Assembly (NCBI RefSeq): GCF_900774055.1
Contig: NZ_CAAGSW010000004.1
Location: 353,967-417,966 of the forward strand
Direction of reading: 5' to 3'
From: Methanococcoides sp. AM1
Lineage (GTDB): Archaea > Halobacteriota > Methanosarcinia > Methanosarcinales > Methanosarcinaceae
Length of the DNA: 64,000 nt
The position numbers were made by a program, and so were the translations under genes. This document shows, one piece after another, positions 47,552-57,309 of the stretch (position 1 is its first letter; each line of letters opens with the position of its first letter). Under the pieces are notes generated by a model. The model did no database searches. It saw only the letters and a program-made list of their open reading frames with translations, and was not told where the DNA came from.

Positions 47552-48184
47552 TCAGATCCCTCTTTTTTTCTGTACATACCAGCCCACAAGGGGTGGAACC
47601 CAGCATAGGTTTGCCACAATGGTCTCAAGAGCAGTAAATGTTTGGGTGGTTGGACTAAAACCATTTAAGCGCAAAAGTAAAAGACCTACAGGTACGGTCA
47701 CAATTATTGCAAGACTTGCTAGCATAACAGGATGATGAACATATTTATTGAACGCACCGACCCAGTTACCTTCTTTTCTCTTCAGGAAAAGCATCCCGGA
47801 AATGTTTGCACCGATCTGGTCACTAAGTGCATAGAAATAAGGAATATAGAAACCCTCAACTCCATATACGTTAACACCTGCAAGGCGACTGGCAATATCG
47901 ATCATCCAGGGCACTGCCAATCCAAATAGCTTACCCCAACCATATGCTTCCGCCATTGTACTCGCGCCACCAAGAAAGCGTTGGCGAATCGAATAGATGC
48001 CTTCCAGTATGCTTTCGCCTTCACCTGAAAGGGTCCTGACCAACCATTGTCCAACAGGACTTGTCTGGTAACCCTGCATATCAAGAAAAACACCTGCAAG
48101 AAGACCAAGGATGTATCCTGGAACAGTATACCTGATCAGTTCTTCAAATCCTTCACTTTCAGGTAGTTCATCCTTATTGCCCAT
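47552..48184 (-). CDS. membrane protein of unknown function
   Basis: This 210-residue protein begins with an acidic cytoplasmic segment and a hydrophobic helix at 23-35 ([15 protein letters not shown]). Further helices lie near 88-105 and 150-172, and the end is basic (YVQKKRGI). I do not recognise a family. It is followed at nine bases by the TPR protein gene on the same strand. Confidence 0.65.
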   Translation of the reverse strand: MGNKDELPESEGFEELIRYTVPGYILGLLAGVFLDMQGYQTSPVGQWLVRTLSGEGESILEGIYSIRQRFLGGASTMAEAYGWGKLFGLAVPWMIDIASRLAGVNVYGVEGFYIPYFYALSDQIGANISGMLFLKRKEGNWVGAFNKYVHHPVMLASLAIIVTVPVGLLLLRLNGFSPTTQTFTALETIVANLCWVPPLVGWYVQKKRGI

Positions 48185-48252
48185 GCATGTCCGAGAATGT
48201 TGCTTTTGTTAATTATAGGTATGCGATAAAATCGAACAAGCAAAACCTACCT

Positions 48253-48663
48253 TCATATCTCTTTGAATACTTTTGCCAGTGATTCACCACGAACATGGAT
48301 CGAAAACTCAGAAAAGTATCCAAATGCAGTCGTGTGAACATCAAATCCTTTGATATCCAGCTTTTCTTTGATCGCTAGAATTATCTCAACCGCGAATTCA
48401 GGAGAGGACTTACTTGAAGAGAGATGAGCAAATGAGTGCAGTACTATTCTTTCTTTATTCACCTTATTAAGATACCACTTCAGATTTGCGACTGCTTTTT
48501 TTACCACTTTGCTTTTTCTTAGTTCATCCTCTGCTTCAACATGAATGAAAACAACTGCCGTATCTTCTATTTTTTCCTCTCGTTCACTGTCATCTACGTG
48601 ATCAAGGGGTTTGCTAAAAGTTTCAAACCAAAAGTATTCCGTATCGAACATTAGCATTTTCAT
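48253..48663 (-). CDS. stand-alone archaeal threonyl-tRNA editing domain
   Basis: This 136-residue protein matches the N-terminal editing domain of archaeal threonyl-tRNA synthetase (MLMFDTEYFWFE, VFIHVEAEDE, IVLHSFAHLSSSKSSPE, VHTTAFGYFSEFSIHVRGES), a D-aminoacyl-tRNA deacylase-like fold that removes serine from tRNA-Thr. No synthetase catalytic part follows, so it would act in trans. A full-length enzyme elsewhere in the genome is expected but cannot be seen. GGGGGATAAGG precedes the ATG. Confidence 0.83.
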   Translation of the reverse strand: MKMLMFDTEYFWFETFSKPLDHVDDSEREEKIEDTAVVFIHVEAEDELRKSKVVKKAVANLKWYLNKVNKERIVLHSFAHLSSSKSSPEFAVEIILAIKEKLDIKGFDVHTTAFGYFSEFSIHVRGESLAKVFKEI

Positions 48664-48904
48664 GGATCCTTATCCCCCGTAATAACATAATGAATGATGG
48701 CTTTTTCTGAACATGACATAATCGTTGAAGTATTGAATTATCTTAGTATGATCTGCCCACATACATAACGACAACGTTTGCGGTAAGAAGTGCCGATGAC
48801 TAGAAAATAAAGGTAAATAGACGAATGCAGAAATACAGTGATAACAAATATTGCCTCATTGGATATCTACAATATTAAACAGATCATAATCATGGTTGAT
48901 TCAA

Positions 48905-49141
48905 ATGGATAAGATAATAGCAGACTTTGAACTTGATGTGAGAGGACAGTGCTGCCCGTATCCACTTATAAGAACAAAGGAAATAATGGATGAGCTGCAA
49001 ACAAATGAGGTACTATTAGTCATAGCAAATGAGGCCATGACACCTCAGAACATCGCCACCTGGACAAAAAAGACAGGGAATGTACTGCTTGCGGTTGAAG
49101 AAAAGGGAGGCGTCTTCAACATATACGTCCGTAAAGCCTGA
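48905..49141 (+). CDS. TusA/SirA-family sulfur carrier
   Basis: This 78-residue protein has LDVRGQCCPYPLIRTKEIMDEL with the family C-P-x-P motif; the first Cys of CPYP carries persulfide in TusA. The rest follows the two-layer alpha/beta fold (ANEAMTPQNIATWTKKTGN). It starts a region rich in sulfur genes and is convergent with the MoeB/ThiF gene. Which acceptor it serves is not shown. Confidence 0.85.
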   Translation: MDKIIADFELDVRGQCCPYPLIRTKEIMDELQTNEVLLVIANEAMTPQNIATWTKKTGNVLLAVEEKGGVFNIYVRKA

Positions 49142-49195
49142 TATTCATTCCCTTTGATGCTTTTTATTCACTTATTCCATGGTGTTTTGATCATT

Positions 49196-50014
49196 TTACC
49201 CAATACTACAGACGCCACCACCTTCCAGGTAATTCTCATTCTCGATTGATGTTATCGATGGATTTTCACCACATACCGGACATGAAGGATTCTTACGGAC
49301 CTTTATTTCATCGAACGACATGCCAAAGGCATCATAGAATATAAGGCGACCTTTCAGAAGATCACCAAATCCCAGCAGGTACTTGACAACCTCGGTTGCC
49401 TGAATAACACCAATTATGCCTGGAAGGACTCCAATAACTCCGGCTTCCTGACAACTTGGAACCATTCCGGCAGGTGGAGCATGCTCAAAAAGACATCTGT
49501 AACATGGACCATCATCCGGAAGAATGGTCGTGACCTGACCTTCGAAACGGAAAATACTCCCATGTGAAAGAGGTTTCTTGGCAAGCACACAGGCATCGTT
49601 CACGAGATATCTGGTCGCAAAATTGTCAGATCCATCAACCACTATGTCGTAATCGTTAATGATATCGAGGATATTGTCCGGATTTATTCTTTCCTGATAA
49701 GTGATCACATTCACATCAGAATTTAGGTTTTTAACAAATTGTTTTGCAGATTCTACCTTTGGAATATCGACATTTCCTCCATGTATGACCTGTCTTTGAA
49801 GATTGCTGAGATCTACAATATCATCATCAACGATCCCGATAGTCCCAACCCCGGCAGCGGCCAGGTATTGTATTATCGGCGATCCAAGTCCTCCTGCACC
49901 TATACAGAGCACTTTTGAAGACAGTAGTTTATGCTGTCCCTTTCCTCCAACTTCCTGCAGTATTATGTGTCTTGAATAACGCCGGATCTGTTCTTCAGTA
50001 AATTCGCCTAACAT
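49196..50014 (-). CDS. MoeB/ThiF/HesA E1-like adenylyltransferase
   Basis: This 272-residue E1-like enzyme has RYSRHIILQEVGGKGQ, the nucleotide-binding GAGGLGSPIIQYLAAAGVG (about 38-56) and DLSNLQRQV. It has zinc-binding pairs CYRC and CPVC, and a Cys in the PSCQEAG stretch. Such enzymes adenylate the C-terminal Gly-Gly of ThiS/MoaD/SAMP proteins for sulfur transfer or conjugation. A MoaD-like protein is encoded at 51642, a plausible substrate. Molybdopterin, thiolation or SAMP roles cannot be separated from sequence. Confidence 0.85.
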   Translation of the reverse strand: MLGEFTEEQIRRYSRHIILQEVGGKGQHKLLSSKVLCIGAGGLGSPIIQYLAAAGVGTIGIVDDDIVDLSNLQRQVIHGGNVDIPKVESAKQFVKNLNSDVNVITYQERINPDNILDIINDYDIVVDGSDNFATRYLVNDACVLAKKPLSHGSIFRFEGQVTTILPDDGPCYRCLFEHAPPAGMVPSCQEAGVIGVLPGIIGVIQATEVVKYLLGFGDLLKGRLIFYDAFGMSFDEIKVRKNPSCPVCGENPSITSIENENYLEGGGVCSIG

Positions 50015-50372
50015 TTTTGCCTCCCTGAAATAATTTATCTCAATGAATTGCAGTGATCATGATTGATTGATTGATCGATCGATCTATTATGGAAAATCGT
50101 GTTTTCTTATGTTTGATGATAGCTGACCATGGACCTGTGGGAATTTTTATGAAAGGTTCCAATTCGTGTCATCTTTTCAAAAATGTGCAATTTCCTGATA
50201 AATAGGTATAGAAAGCGGCAATTTTGTACAGCCGCACACAAGGCACTCAAAAACAGCTTGTAAAGAAGCAAAATTAAAAACTGGCAAATATTGCCTAATA
50301 ACTAATGGTAATATTATATGCATATTTTATTACGATTAGTTAATAATTACAGATTGTCAGGAGAGATACAAA
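50015..50372. other. intergenic region between the E1 gene and thrC
   Basis: About 360 bases without a gene. It contains the short repeat (GATT)3(GATC)3 at 50061-50084, TATA-like stretches upstream of thrC (about 50313-50325) and a GTCAGGAGAG ribosome binding site before the ATG at 50373. No RNA gene is recognised. Confidence 0.5.
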
Positions 50373-51620
50373 ATGAGCAAAGTAATTGGATTAAAATGCA
50401 GAGAATGTGGTGCTGAATATCCGAGTGGGATCCAGAATACCTGCTACGAATGTTTCGGACCTCTGGAAGTGCACTACGACTGGGACGAGATACAGAACAC
50501 AGTGAGTAAGGAGAAGATCGCACGAGGACCTCCATCCATCTGGAGATATGCAGACCTGCTTCCAATAGATGGTACGAATTATGTTGACCTTGGTTCAGGT
50601 TACAATAAGTTACATCATGCAAAGAACCTCGGGAAAGAACTGGGACTTAAGGAATTATACATTCTTGATGATTCTGTCAATCCAACAAATTCGTTCAAGG
50701 ACAGGGTAACATCCGTGGCTGTAAGCAAGGCCCTTGAACTCGGTGCTACTGCAATTGGCTGTGCTTCCACCGGAAATCTCGCATCCGCTGTAGGAGCCCA
50801 TGCTGCAAAAGCAGGAATTCCGTCATACATCTTTATACCTTCTTCAATTGAAACCGGAAAGATAACACAGATGCTCGCATACGAACCAAACGTCATAGCA
50901 GTTGACGGGACCTATGACGATGCAAATCGCCTTGCAAGTGAGGTCGCAGACCAGAATCCCGACTGGGCATTTGTTAACATAAACATCAGACCATACTATA
51001 CGGAAGGTTCCAAGACACTTGCCTTTGAAACTGCCGAACAGCTCGGATGGAATGCTCCAGACCACATCGTTGCACCACTTGGAAGCGGAGCGCTGCTTTG
51101 TGCCCTTACCAGAGGTTACAATGAACTTGAAAAGATAGGTTTAATCGACTCCGGCAGTAACATAAGGATATCAGGTTCACAGCCAACTGGTTGTTCTCCT
51201 ATATCGACCGCTGTCCAGAATGACACGGAAGTTATCCCGATAAGAGAACTTGATACGATAGCCCACAGTCTTGCTATTGGAAATCCTGCTGATGGATACT
51301 ATGCAAAACAGGCGATCCAGAATTCAGGCGGATATGCTGCATCTGTGACGAACGAGGAGATACTTGAAGCCATATTCCTGCTTGCAAGAACTGAAGGCAT
51401 TTTCACAGAACCTGCCGGTGGAACAACAGTTGCAGGACTTAAGAGCCTTGTCGAAAGCGGCCATATTGACCCCGATGAAAGAACAGTTGTATATGTAACA
51501 GGTAATGGTCTAAAAGCACAGGATACGATTGCAGGGGCAGTTGAAATACCTGGATCGATCAAACCGTCATATTCCGAATTCACGAAAAGGTTCAGCAATA
51601 TTGCAAAAAACAATAACTAA
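50373..51620 (+). CDS. thrC: threonine synthase
   Basis: This 415-residue PLP enzyme of the threonine synthase family has an N-terminal zinc-ribbon-like segment (CRECGAEYP, CYECFGPL), the PLP-lysine motif NPTNSFKDRV near 108-117, CASTGNLASAVGAHAAKAG and APLGSGALL. It converts phosphohomoserine to threonine. Methanosarcinales also have a related cysteate synthase, but these motifs fit ThrC better. It is 21 bases before a MoaD/ThiS-like gene, an arrangement that recalls sulfur-carrier-dependent amino acid synthesis. Confidence 0.88.
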   Translation: MSKVIGLKCRECGAEYPSGIQNTCYECFGPLEVHYDWDEIQNTVSKEKIARGPPSIWRYADLLPIDGTNYVDLGSGYNKLHHAKNLGKELGLKELYILDDSVNPTNSFKDRVTSVAVSKALELGATAIGCASTGNLASAVGAHAAKAGIPSYIFIPSSIETGKITQMLAYEPNVIAVDGTYDDANRLASEVADQNPDWAFVNINIRPYYTEGSKTLAFETAEQLGWNAPDHIVAPLGSGALLCALTRGYNELEKIGLIDSGSNIRISGSQPTGCSPISTAVQNDTEVIPIRELDTIAHSLAIGNPADGYYAKQAIQNSGGYAASVTNEEILEAIFLLARTEGIFTEPAGGTTVAGLKSLVESGHIDPDERTVVYVTGNGLKAQDTIAGAVEIPGSIKPSYSEFTKRFSNIAKNNN

Positions 51621-51641
51621 TACATCAAGAGGTGAAGTAAA

Positions 51642-51917
51642 ATGGTATCTATAAGATTTTCATCAGCATTGAACAACATAACAAAAACAAGGTCAACAAG
51701 CATCGATCTGGGTGATACTACAATAAAGACCCTTTTTGATAGACTTACTACTGAGTACGGGGAAGAGTTTGAAAGACGCCTGCTTCATGATGGAGAGGTA
51801 CGAAGGTTCGTCAATGTCTACGTCAACGGTGAAGACATAAGGCATCTTTCAGGTATTTCCACCGAAATAACCGATAAGGACGAAATTTCAATATTGCCAG
51901 CAGTAAGCGGAGGCTGA
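51642..51917 (+). CDS. MoaD/ThiS-family ubiquitin-like sulfur carrier
   Basis: This 91-residue beta-grasp protein ends in the exposed SGG needed for adenylation and thiocarboxylation. TIKTLFDRLTTEYGEEFERRLL, VNVYVNGEDIRHLSGISTEI and DEISILPAVSGG are typical of MoaD/SAMP. It may serve molybdopterin synthesis, protein modification or sulfur donation. AAGAGGTGAAGTAA precedes the ATG. It lies directly after thrC, and the E1-like protein at 49196 could activate it. Confidence 0.87.
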   Translation: MVSIRFSSALNNITKTRSTSIDLGDTTIKTLFDRLTTEYGEEFERRLLHDGEVRRFVNVYVNGEDIRHLSGISTEITDKDEISILPAVSGG

Positions 51918-52015
51918 GCCCGGGAAGTTAACAGGGAATAGCAGGCTCTGAAAGATATATGCATATCGTGCATATCGATCAAAAAGGACCTGCAATTCCT
52001 TAAAGTGGTGAATCG

Positions 52016-52924
52016 ATGACCGGATTAAGAATAGGACACCTTTCAACCATGTACCATACCTCATTCATACTGATGGGGACGGACTGGCTTGAAAAAGCAG
52101 GCATCGAACCTAAGTGGAATCTCTTTGGAGGCGGACCCGCAATTGTCCAGGCGTTCGAGAACAACGAACTGGATATCGGATATATTGGTCTCCCTCCTGC
52201 AATGATAAGAATAGATCGCGGTTTGCAGATAAAGTGCATTGCAGGTGCTCATGTTGAAGGGACAGTGATGATCGCAACTCCCGAATTTCTGACACTTGAT
52301 GAATGCAGAAATGACCGGACACTTTTTTTGAAGCAATTCAAAGGCCATACGATAGCCTGCCCTCCTTCAGGTTCCATCCACGATGTGATCGTCAGGAACT
52401 ATATCAAAGAAACAGGGCTTGAGAATGATATTGATGTCCGCAACTACGAGTGGGCTGACATGATCCCGGAAGCCATAGCCGACGGGGAGATAAAGGTTGC
52501 AGTCGGAACACCATCCCTGGCCGTTGTGGCAAAGAGATACTGTGATACAAAGATAGTGATCCAGCCTGAACAACTGTGGCCTGATAATCCAAGTTACGGG
52601 ATCGTTGCAAGCTCTGAGATGATCAAAAACTCACCAGATACTCTTTTGAAGTTCATACAATTGCATGAAAAAGCCTGTGAGTTCATTCGTGAAAATGCCG
52701 AAGAAGCATCAAGACTTGTCGCCAAGACGATCGAGATCATTGATGCGGATTTCGTGAACGATATGTATAAAGTATCACCAAAATACTCAGCAGGCATATC
52801 AGAAGAATATATCAGCTCTACCATGAAATTTGTAGATGTACTGAACGAACTCGGATATATCTCAAAGAAACTTGAGCAAAAGGATATCTTCGACCTTCGG
52901 TTTGTTGAACATTTAGGAATTTGA
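52016..52924 (+). CDS. NMT1/SsuA-like substrate-binding fold protein without signal peptide
   Basis: This 302-residue protein has the periplasmic binding protein type II fold of the SsuA/TauA/NMT1 group (LRIGHLSTMYHTSFILMGTDWLEKAG, DIGYIGLPPAMIRIDRG, KGHTIACPPSGSIHDVIV, PEAIADGEIKVAVGTPSLA). The N-terminus goes straight into the first strand with no signal or lipobox. No permease or ATPase gene adjoins it. It may therefore act in the cytoplasm. GGTGAATCG precedes the ATG. Its neighbours point to sulfur or cofactor metabolism, but the ligand is unknown. Confidence 0.72.
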   Translation: MTGLRIGHLSTMYHTSFILMGTDWLEKAGIEPKWNLFGGGPAIVQAFENNELDIGYIGLPPAMIRIDRGLQIKCIAGAHVEGTVMIATPEFLTLDECRNDRTLFLKQFKGHTIACPPSGSIHDVIVRNYIKETGLENDIDVRNYEWADMIPEAIADGEIKVAVGTPSLAVVAKRYCDTKIVIQPEQLWPDNPSYGIVASSEMIKNSPDTLLKFIQLHEKACEFIRENAEEASRLVAKTIEIIDADFVNDMYKVSPKYSAGISEEYISSTMKFVDVLNELGYISKKLEQKDIFDLRFVEHLGI

Positions 52925-52940
52925 ATTGTATTTTTTACAT

Positions 52941-53648
52941 TTATTTTTCCATAGCACTCTTCCTTAGATCTTCCGGGAATTTCTCTATCGCATATCTAAG
53001 CGCTGTACGAGGCATATTTTCCTTGTTTCGCATGACGTAGTCGAATATTTCATTCTGATGTTTTTTGCTGGCCTCTTTAAGCATCCACCCGCATCCTTTC
53101 TGGACCAGATCATCTTTATCTGTTAATAACAGATCGGCAATCTCCAGAACATCATCCAGAAAATCCCCTCTACGGGCAGGCAAGATCAATGTGACAGCAG
53201 CAGCACGCCTGAACCAGCGGTTGTCTGAACCTGTCCATGTCTTGAGCGAAACAATGTATTGAGGATACATTTCGATGAACGAACCCACTGTGTGATTGCA
53301 AAATGTGTCGCATTTTGCCCAGTTGTTGACATAATCTCCAATCCACCTTTCAAAAACGGCGAGATCATCAGATTCATACTTCTTTCTCAAGCGATATGAC
53401 CATTCGAATGCGATGAAGGCTTCCTCGTTGTAATCTGAGCTCAGAAGTTCCTCACATAAAGAATAGATCTCCGACTTGCTTTTTCCGGATATGTCTTTAA
53501 AATATTCAGTTGCTATTTTCCTGACTGTAGCAGTCTTCACGCCATAACACTTTATGTCTTCTTTAAAGAACCGTGAAGAACTGAGCTTTGTTTGCTCATC
53601 AGCGTTTTGTTCCAGTTCTTTTCTTATTTTAGCGATGATCATATCCAT
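52941..53648 (-). CDS. AlkD-like DNA alkylation repair protein
   Basis: This 235-residue protein consists of HEAT-like helical repeats of the AlkD DNA glycosylase family: KCYGVKTATVRKIATEYFKD, AFIAFEWSYRLRKKY, NWAKCDTFCNHTVGSF and DNRWFRRAAAVTLILPARRG, with Trp and Asp residues where AlkD lines its active site. AlkD enzymes remove bulky alkylated bases. It is transcribed convergently with the preceding gene and has no evident link to the sulfur genes. Confidence 0.82.
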   Translation of the reverse strand: MDMIIAKIRKELEQNADEQTKLSSSRFFKEDIKCYGVKTATVRKIATEYFKDISGKSKSEIYSLCEELLSSDYNEEAFIAFEWSYRLRKKYESDDLAVFERWIGDYVNNWAKCDTFCNHTVGSFIEMYPQYIVSLKTWTGSDNRWFRRAAAVTLILPARRGDFLDDVLEIADLLLTDKDDLVQKGCGWMLKEASKKHQNEIFDYVMRNKENMPRTALRYAIEKFPEDLRKSAMEK

Positions 53649-53906
53649 ATTTTATTGAATAGATTAGGGTATAATGCTAACGGCTAATTGAAAAATTAAA
53701 CATGATATAGAATTGTTATTTCTGAGACAAAGACCATTATTCTGAAAAGATACTGAATTAACTGGCGAAACGTCTGGATCATCAACAATCACTCTCCTGA
53801 GAAAATCCTCTGAGAGAAAAGAAAAGTAACCTGCCAACTTAAAAAGAAGACAGGAAGGTAACTCCGTACCCATTATCAAATGCAGAGATATCCCATCTCA
53901 ATAAAT

Positions 53907-55454
53907 TTAATTGCTCAAATGATCAGAGCACAAAACCACAGACACCCCTGATCTTGTGACGATCTTGCACAGATCCTCAATTGTATCGGAATATTGCTCA
54001 CTGTCAACCGGGATTCCCTTGCAAAGGGTTTCCTGTAGCAGATCATCATCCACGTAGATACAATGTGTACCCTGCATGGAAAGGCGGTCATAATTTGTCT
54101 GTGCCTCTTCCCTTTTGTCTCCCGGATAGCGGATAATCTTCGCCTTTACAGCTTCGCATGCTTTGTCAGGAGATACCTGATTGTATTTTGAGATCATGCC
54201 GGCAGCAGCCGTCTGGTTGGTGTGGGGATCAATTACAATAAATGAACCTGTGATCTTGTTCTCAGAATAAATATCGGTAAATATCGGGGTCTTTAGCTCA
54301 ACCTTAACTTTTCCGATCTCATTTAAGCTCAAAAACTCCGAAGGTTTCATGCTGATGTCTTCAGGATCAAACTCATGAAGTACTTCTGAGAAATTTCCTT
54401 TAACTGTACTGGTAGTATGCTTGATCAAATAATCTTTCCCAATCTCCATGGGAGCGCTATCCATCCATACTACATTCGCCTCCAGACTGCCGGCAATTAC
54501 AGGAAGGTCATCAACCTTCGCGATCAGATCACCGCGGCTTATGTCAATGTCATCCTCAAGGCAAAGGGTTACTGCCATGGGAGCATAAGCATAATCGAGG
54601 TCGCCATCATACGTGACGATCCTTGAGATCTCACTGGTTTTTCCCGAAGGGAGAACTCTTACTTTATCTCCTTTGTGGACCACACCTGAAGCTATTGTGC
54701 CACAATAACCCCTGAAATCATCGCCCCCTCCCCAGTTTACATACTGGACCGGGAACCTGAAATCAATTAGGTTGCGACCACCGGATACATTTACGTTCTC
54801 CAGGTAATCAAGCAATGTAGAACCCTGATACCATGACATATTGGCACTTCGTTCGATGACATTGTCACCTTTGAGGGCACTTAGGGGTATGAAATAAATT
54901 GATTCATCCGATAATTTATCAGCAAAGGTATTGAACTCACTCACAATATTCTCGAACACCTCTTCTGAGTAGTCAACAAGATCCATTTTATTGACTGCAA
55001 CTACAAAGTTCCGGATGCCAAGAAGCGATGAGATAAATGAATGACGTTTTGTCTGTGTTACAACTCCGTTCCTGGCGTCAATGAGGATCAGGGCGAGAGA
55101 TGCATTTGATGAACCTGTAGCCATGTTCCTTGTATATTGCTCATGTCCTGGGGTATCTGAAATAATAAAGCGCCTTTTCGGGGTCGAATAGAACCTGTAT
55201 GCGACATCGATCGTAATTCCCTGCTCCCGTTCTGATTTCAGACCGTCGGTTACCAACGAATAATCGATCTCCTGGTTTCGATGAGCTTTCGAGAATGTCT
55301 TTATTAAATTCAGTTGATCCTCGTATATTGATTTTGAATCATATAGTAATCTCCCGATAAGGGTTGATTTACCATCATCCACACTTCCTGCAGTGGCAAA
55401 CCGTAATAGATCAATATTCTGATTTTGTTCGATCAAAGAGTCAGAACCCTTCAA
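53907..55454 (-). CDS. cysN: sulfate adenylyltransferase subunit 1 (GTPase)
   Basis: This 515-residue EF-Tu-like GTPase drives ATP sulfurylase. G1 is [18 protein letters not shown] (about 17-34), then the [11 protein letters not shown] switch, [15 protein letters not shown] and VNKMDLVD. C-terminal beta-barrel domains cover about 230-420, and a tail follows. No APS kinase domain is fused, as expected if APS is reduced directly. The start is TTG at 55454, overlapping the cysD stop by four bases. Confidence 0.9.
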   Translation of the reverse strand: MKGSDSLIEQNQNIDLLRFATAGSVDDGKSTLIGRLLYDSKSIYEDQLNLIKTFSKAHRNQEIDYSLVTDGLKSEREQGITIDVAYRFYSTPKRRFIISDTPGHEQYTRNMATGSSNASLALILIDARNGVVTQTKRHSFISSLLGIRNFVVAVNKMDLVDYSEEVFENIVSEFNTFADKLSDESIYFIPLSALKGDNVIERSANMSWYQGSTLLDYLENVNVSGGRNLIDFRFPVQYVNWGGGDDFRGYCGTIASGVVHKGDKVRVLPSGKTSEISRIVTYDGDLDYAYAPMAVTLCLEDDIDISRGDLIAKVDDLPVIAGSLEANVVWMDSAPMEIGKDYLIKHTTSTVKGNFSEVLHEFDPEDISMKPSEFLSLNEIGKVKVELKTPIFTDIYSENKITGSFIVIDPHTNQTAAAGMISKYNQVSPDKACEAVKAKIIRYPGDKREEAQTNYDRLSMQGTHCIYVDDDLLQETLCKGIPVDSEQYSDTIEDLCKIVTRSGVSVVLCSDHLSN

Positions 55455-56359
55455 AAGTATCCCTCCTTCTTCTTTTGCTCCATGGAGCTATCCTGATCGT
55501 GGTCGATAACCCTTGTGATACGTTCGGAATGACGGGCAACCATCATCTCTTCAATTATCTTTGGCAAAGTGTCTGCCTCTGACCTTACTGCGCCTGTACA
55601 ATAATGGCACCCCAGGGTCCTGAAGCGGCACATGACCTCTTTGACCTCTTCCTCATGCTCATCCGTGTAAACCGGAATTAGCTGACCATTCTTCTCAATG
55701 ACCGGTCTTTTCTTTGCAAAGTAAAGAGGAACTATCTCAATATTTTCATGGTAAATATATGTCCAGATATCAAGTTCGGTCCAGTTCGAGAGCGGGAATA
55801 CCCTTATAGATTCCCCGGGATCGATCTTTGAATTAAAGAGATTCCACAGCTCAGGTTTCTGGTCCTTCGGATTCCACTGGCCATGCTTGTCGCGGAATGA
55901 ATAGATCCTTTCCTTTGCCCTTGATTTCTCTTCATCTCTCCGGGCACCTCCAAACGCTGCATCATAGCCACCTTCTTTTAATGCATCAAGGAGTGCTTTT
56001 GTTTTAAGCTCGGCACAACATTTGACCGTCCCCACCGAAAGGGGATTTATACCTTTTTTAATGGCTTCTTCGTTCCTGTGAACCTTCAGGTCAAGGTTGT
56101 GTTTTTTTGTATAATAATCCCTGAATTCGTACATTTCAGGAAACTTGTATCCAGTGTCAACATGCAATAAAGGGAAAGGTACTTTTTTCGGGTAAAAAGC
56201 CTTGATCGCCAGATGGGCCATGACCGACGAGTCCTTGCCTACCGAATATAACATAACCGGATTATCAAATTCTGCAGCGACTTCCCTGATAATGCCTATG
56301 CTTTCCGCTTCAAGTGTCTTTAAGTTTGAAAGCCGATAAGATTCTTCCGTAATGACCAT
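55451..56359 (-). CDS. cysD: sulfate adenylyltransferase subunit 2
   Basis: This 302-residue catalytic subunit forms adenylyl-sulfate from ATP and sulfate. It matches bacterial CysD closely: [37 protein letters not shown] (PP-loop), [39 protein letters not shown] and the [15 protein letters not shown] end. The ATG at 56359 follows GAGGGTCAAAT. It overlaps cysN by four bases. The 92 bases between it and cysH encode a protein-like stretch in the cysD frame that I do not include. Confidence 0.92.
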   Translation of the reverse strand: MVITEESYRLSNLKTLEAESIGIIREVAAEFDNPVMLYSVGKDSSVMAHLAIKAFYPKKVPFPLLHVDTGYKFPEMYEFRDYYTKKHNLDLKVHRNEEAIKKGINPLSVGTVKCCAELKTKALLDALKEGGYDAAFGGARRDEEKSRAKERIYSFRDKHGQWNPKDQKPELWNLFNSKIDPGESIRVFPLSNWTELDIWTYIYHENIEIVPLYFAKKRPVIEKNGQLIPVYTDEHEEEVKEVMCRFRTLGCHYCTGAVRSEADTLPKIIEEMMVARHSERITRVIDHDQDSSMEQKKKEGYF

Positions 56360-56451
56360 ATTTGACCCTCCACTAATTTTTTCATCGATATATTCAATGA
56401 CATTCTCAATTGATCCTGTAATCTCTTCTTCTGAAGTCTTAATTTTGAGTG

Positions 56452-57195
56452 TCAAATCCGGGATTTTACATTTCCTGAATGAAGTCCACATTCTTTCCTG
56501 GTTGCTTCTTCCCACCACCAGCGTCCTTCACGTTCATGCTGCCCAGGGAGAACCGGTCTGGTGCATGGTTCACAGCCAATACTGACATATCCCTTCTCAT
56601 GAAGCTCATTATACGGGACATTGTTCTCCCTGATGTAATCCCATACCTGCTTAGAGGTCCAGTTTGCCAAAGGATTAAACTTCACAAGTGTACCATCACC
56701 AAAAGCTGAATCAACTTCGATCACAGGGATAGATGCACGTGTGTTAGGGCTCTGGTCCTTACGCTGGCCTGTGATCCATGCAGCCCTCTTGCTAAGGGAC
56801 CGCCTTAGTGGATCGACCTTTCTGGCACCACAACATTCCTGATGACCGTCCTTATAGAATGAGAACATCCCTTTTTTGAGGACAAGTTCTTCGGTCTTTT
56901 CCCTGTTTGCAAAGAATATCTCCAGTGGGATGTTGTATTTGTCCCGGACCACATCGAAGAATTTGTAAGTTTCAGGGTGTAGTCTGCCGGTATCAAGGGA
57001 GAAGACACTCACATCGACCTTGATCTTGGTTGCCATATCAATGAGCACGACGTCCTCAGCTCCACTGAATGCAATAGAGATACCTGTGCCAAATCTATTC
57101 AGGGCATATTCAAGAATTTTCTGTGGGGAACTGTCCTTATATTCTTCAGCTAATTGTTCTATTTCTTTTATTAATTCCAGATTTGGTTCTGGCAT
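56452..57195 (-). CDS. cysH: adenylyl-sulfate (APS) reductase, CysH family
   Basis: This 247-residue enzyme reduces activated sulfate to sulfite. It has an SAFSGAED-type PP-loop ([15 protein letters not shown]), [12 protein letters not shown], the cluster-binding pairs [11 protein letters not shown] and GCEPCTRPV, and the catalytic C-terminal ECGLH. The four cluster cysteines mark the [4Fe-4S] form that usually prefers APS over PAPS. That fits the lack of an APS kinase gene here. It lies in the series sir, cysH, cysD, cysN in transcription order. Confidence 0.92.
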   Translation of the reverse strand: MPEPNLELIKEIEQLAEEYKDSSPQKILEYALNRFGTGISIAFSGAEDVVLIDMATKIKVDVSVFSLDTGRLHPETYKFFDVVRDKYNIPLEIFFANREKTEELVLKKGMFSFYKDGHQECCGARKVDPLRRSLSKRAAWITGQRKDQSPNTRASIPVIEVDSAFGDGTLVKFNPLANWTSKQVWDYIRENNVPYNELHEKGYVSIGCEPCTRPVLPGQHEREGRWWWEEATRKECGLHSGNVKSRI

Positions 57196-57309
57196 AGTTC
57201 CATTTCCCGATTATTTTTATTGAATGATTATGCTAGATCTATAGTTATCAGCAATTAAGAGAAAGGAGATCCGGATAACAGCTACATACTGTTGATCCGG
57301 AACCTCGAT

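Noticed and set aside
50061..50084. (GATT)3(GATC)3 stretch as a regulatory repeat
   Set aside because: Short low-complexity sequence with no clear relation to a promoter.
53664..53879. 71-codon minus-strand frame between alkD and cysN
   Set aside because: Composition is not protein-like and no start signal is visible. Treated as intergenic.
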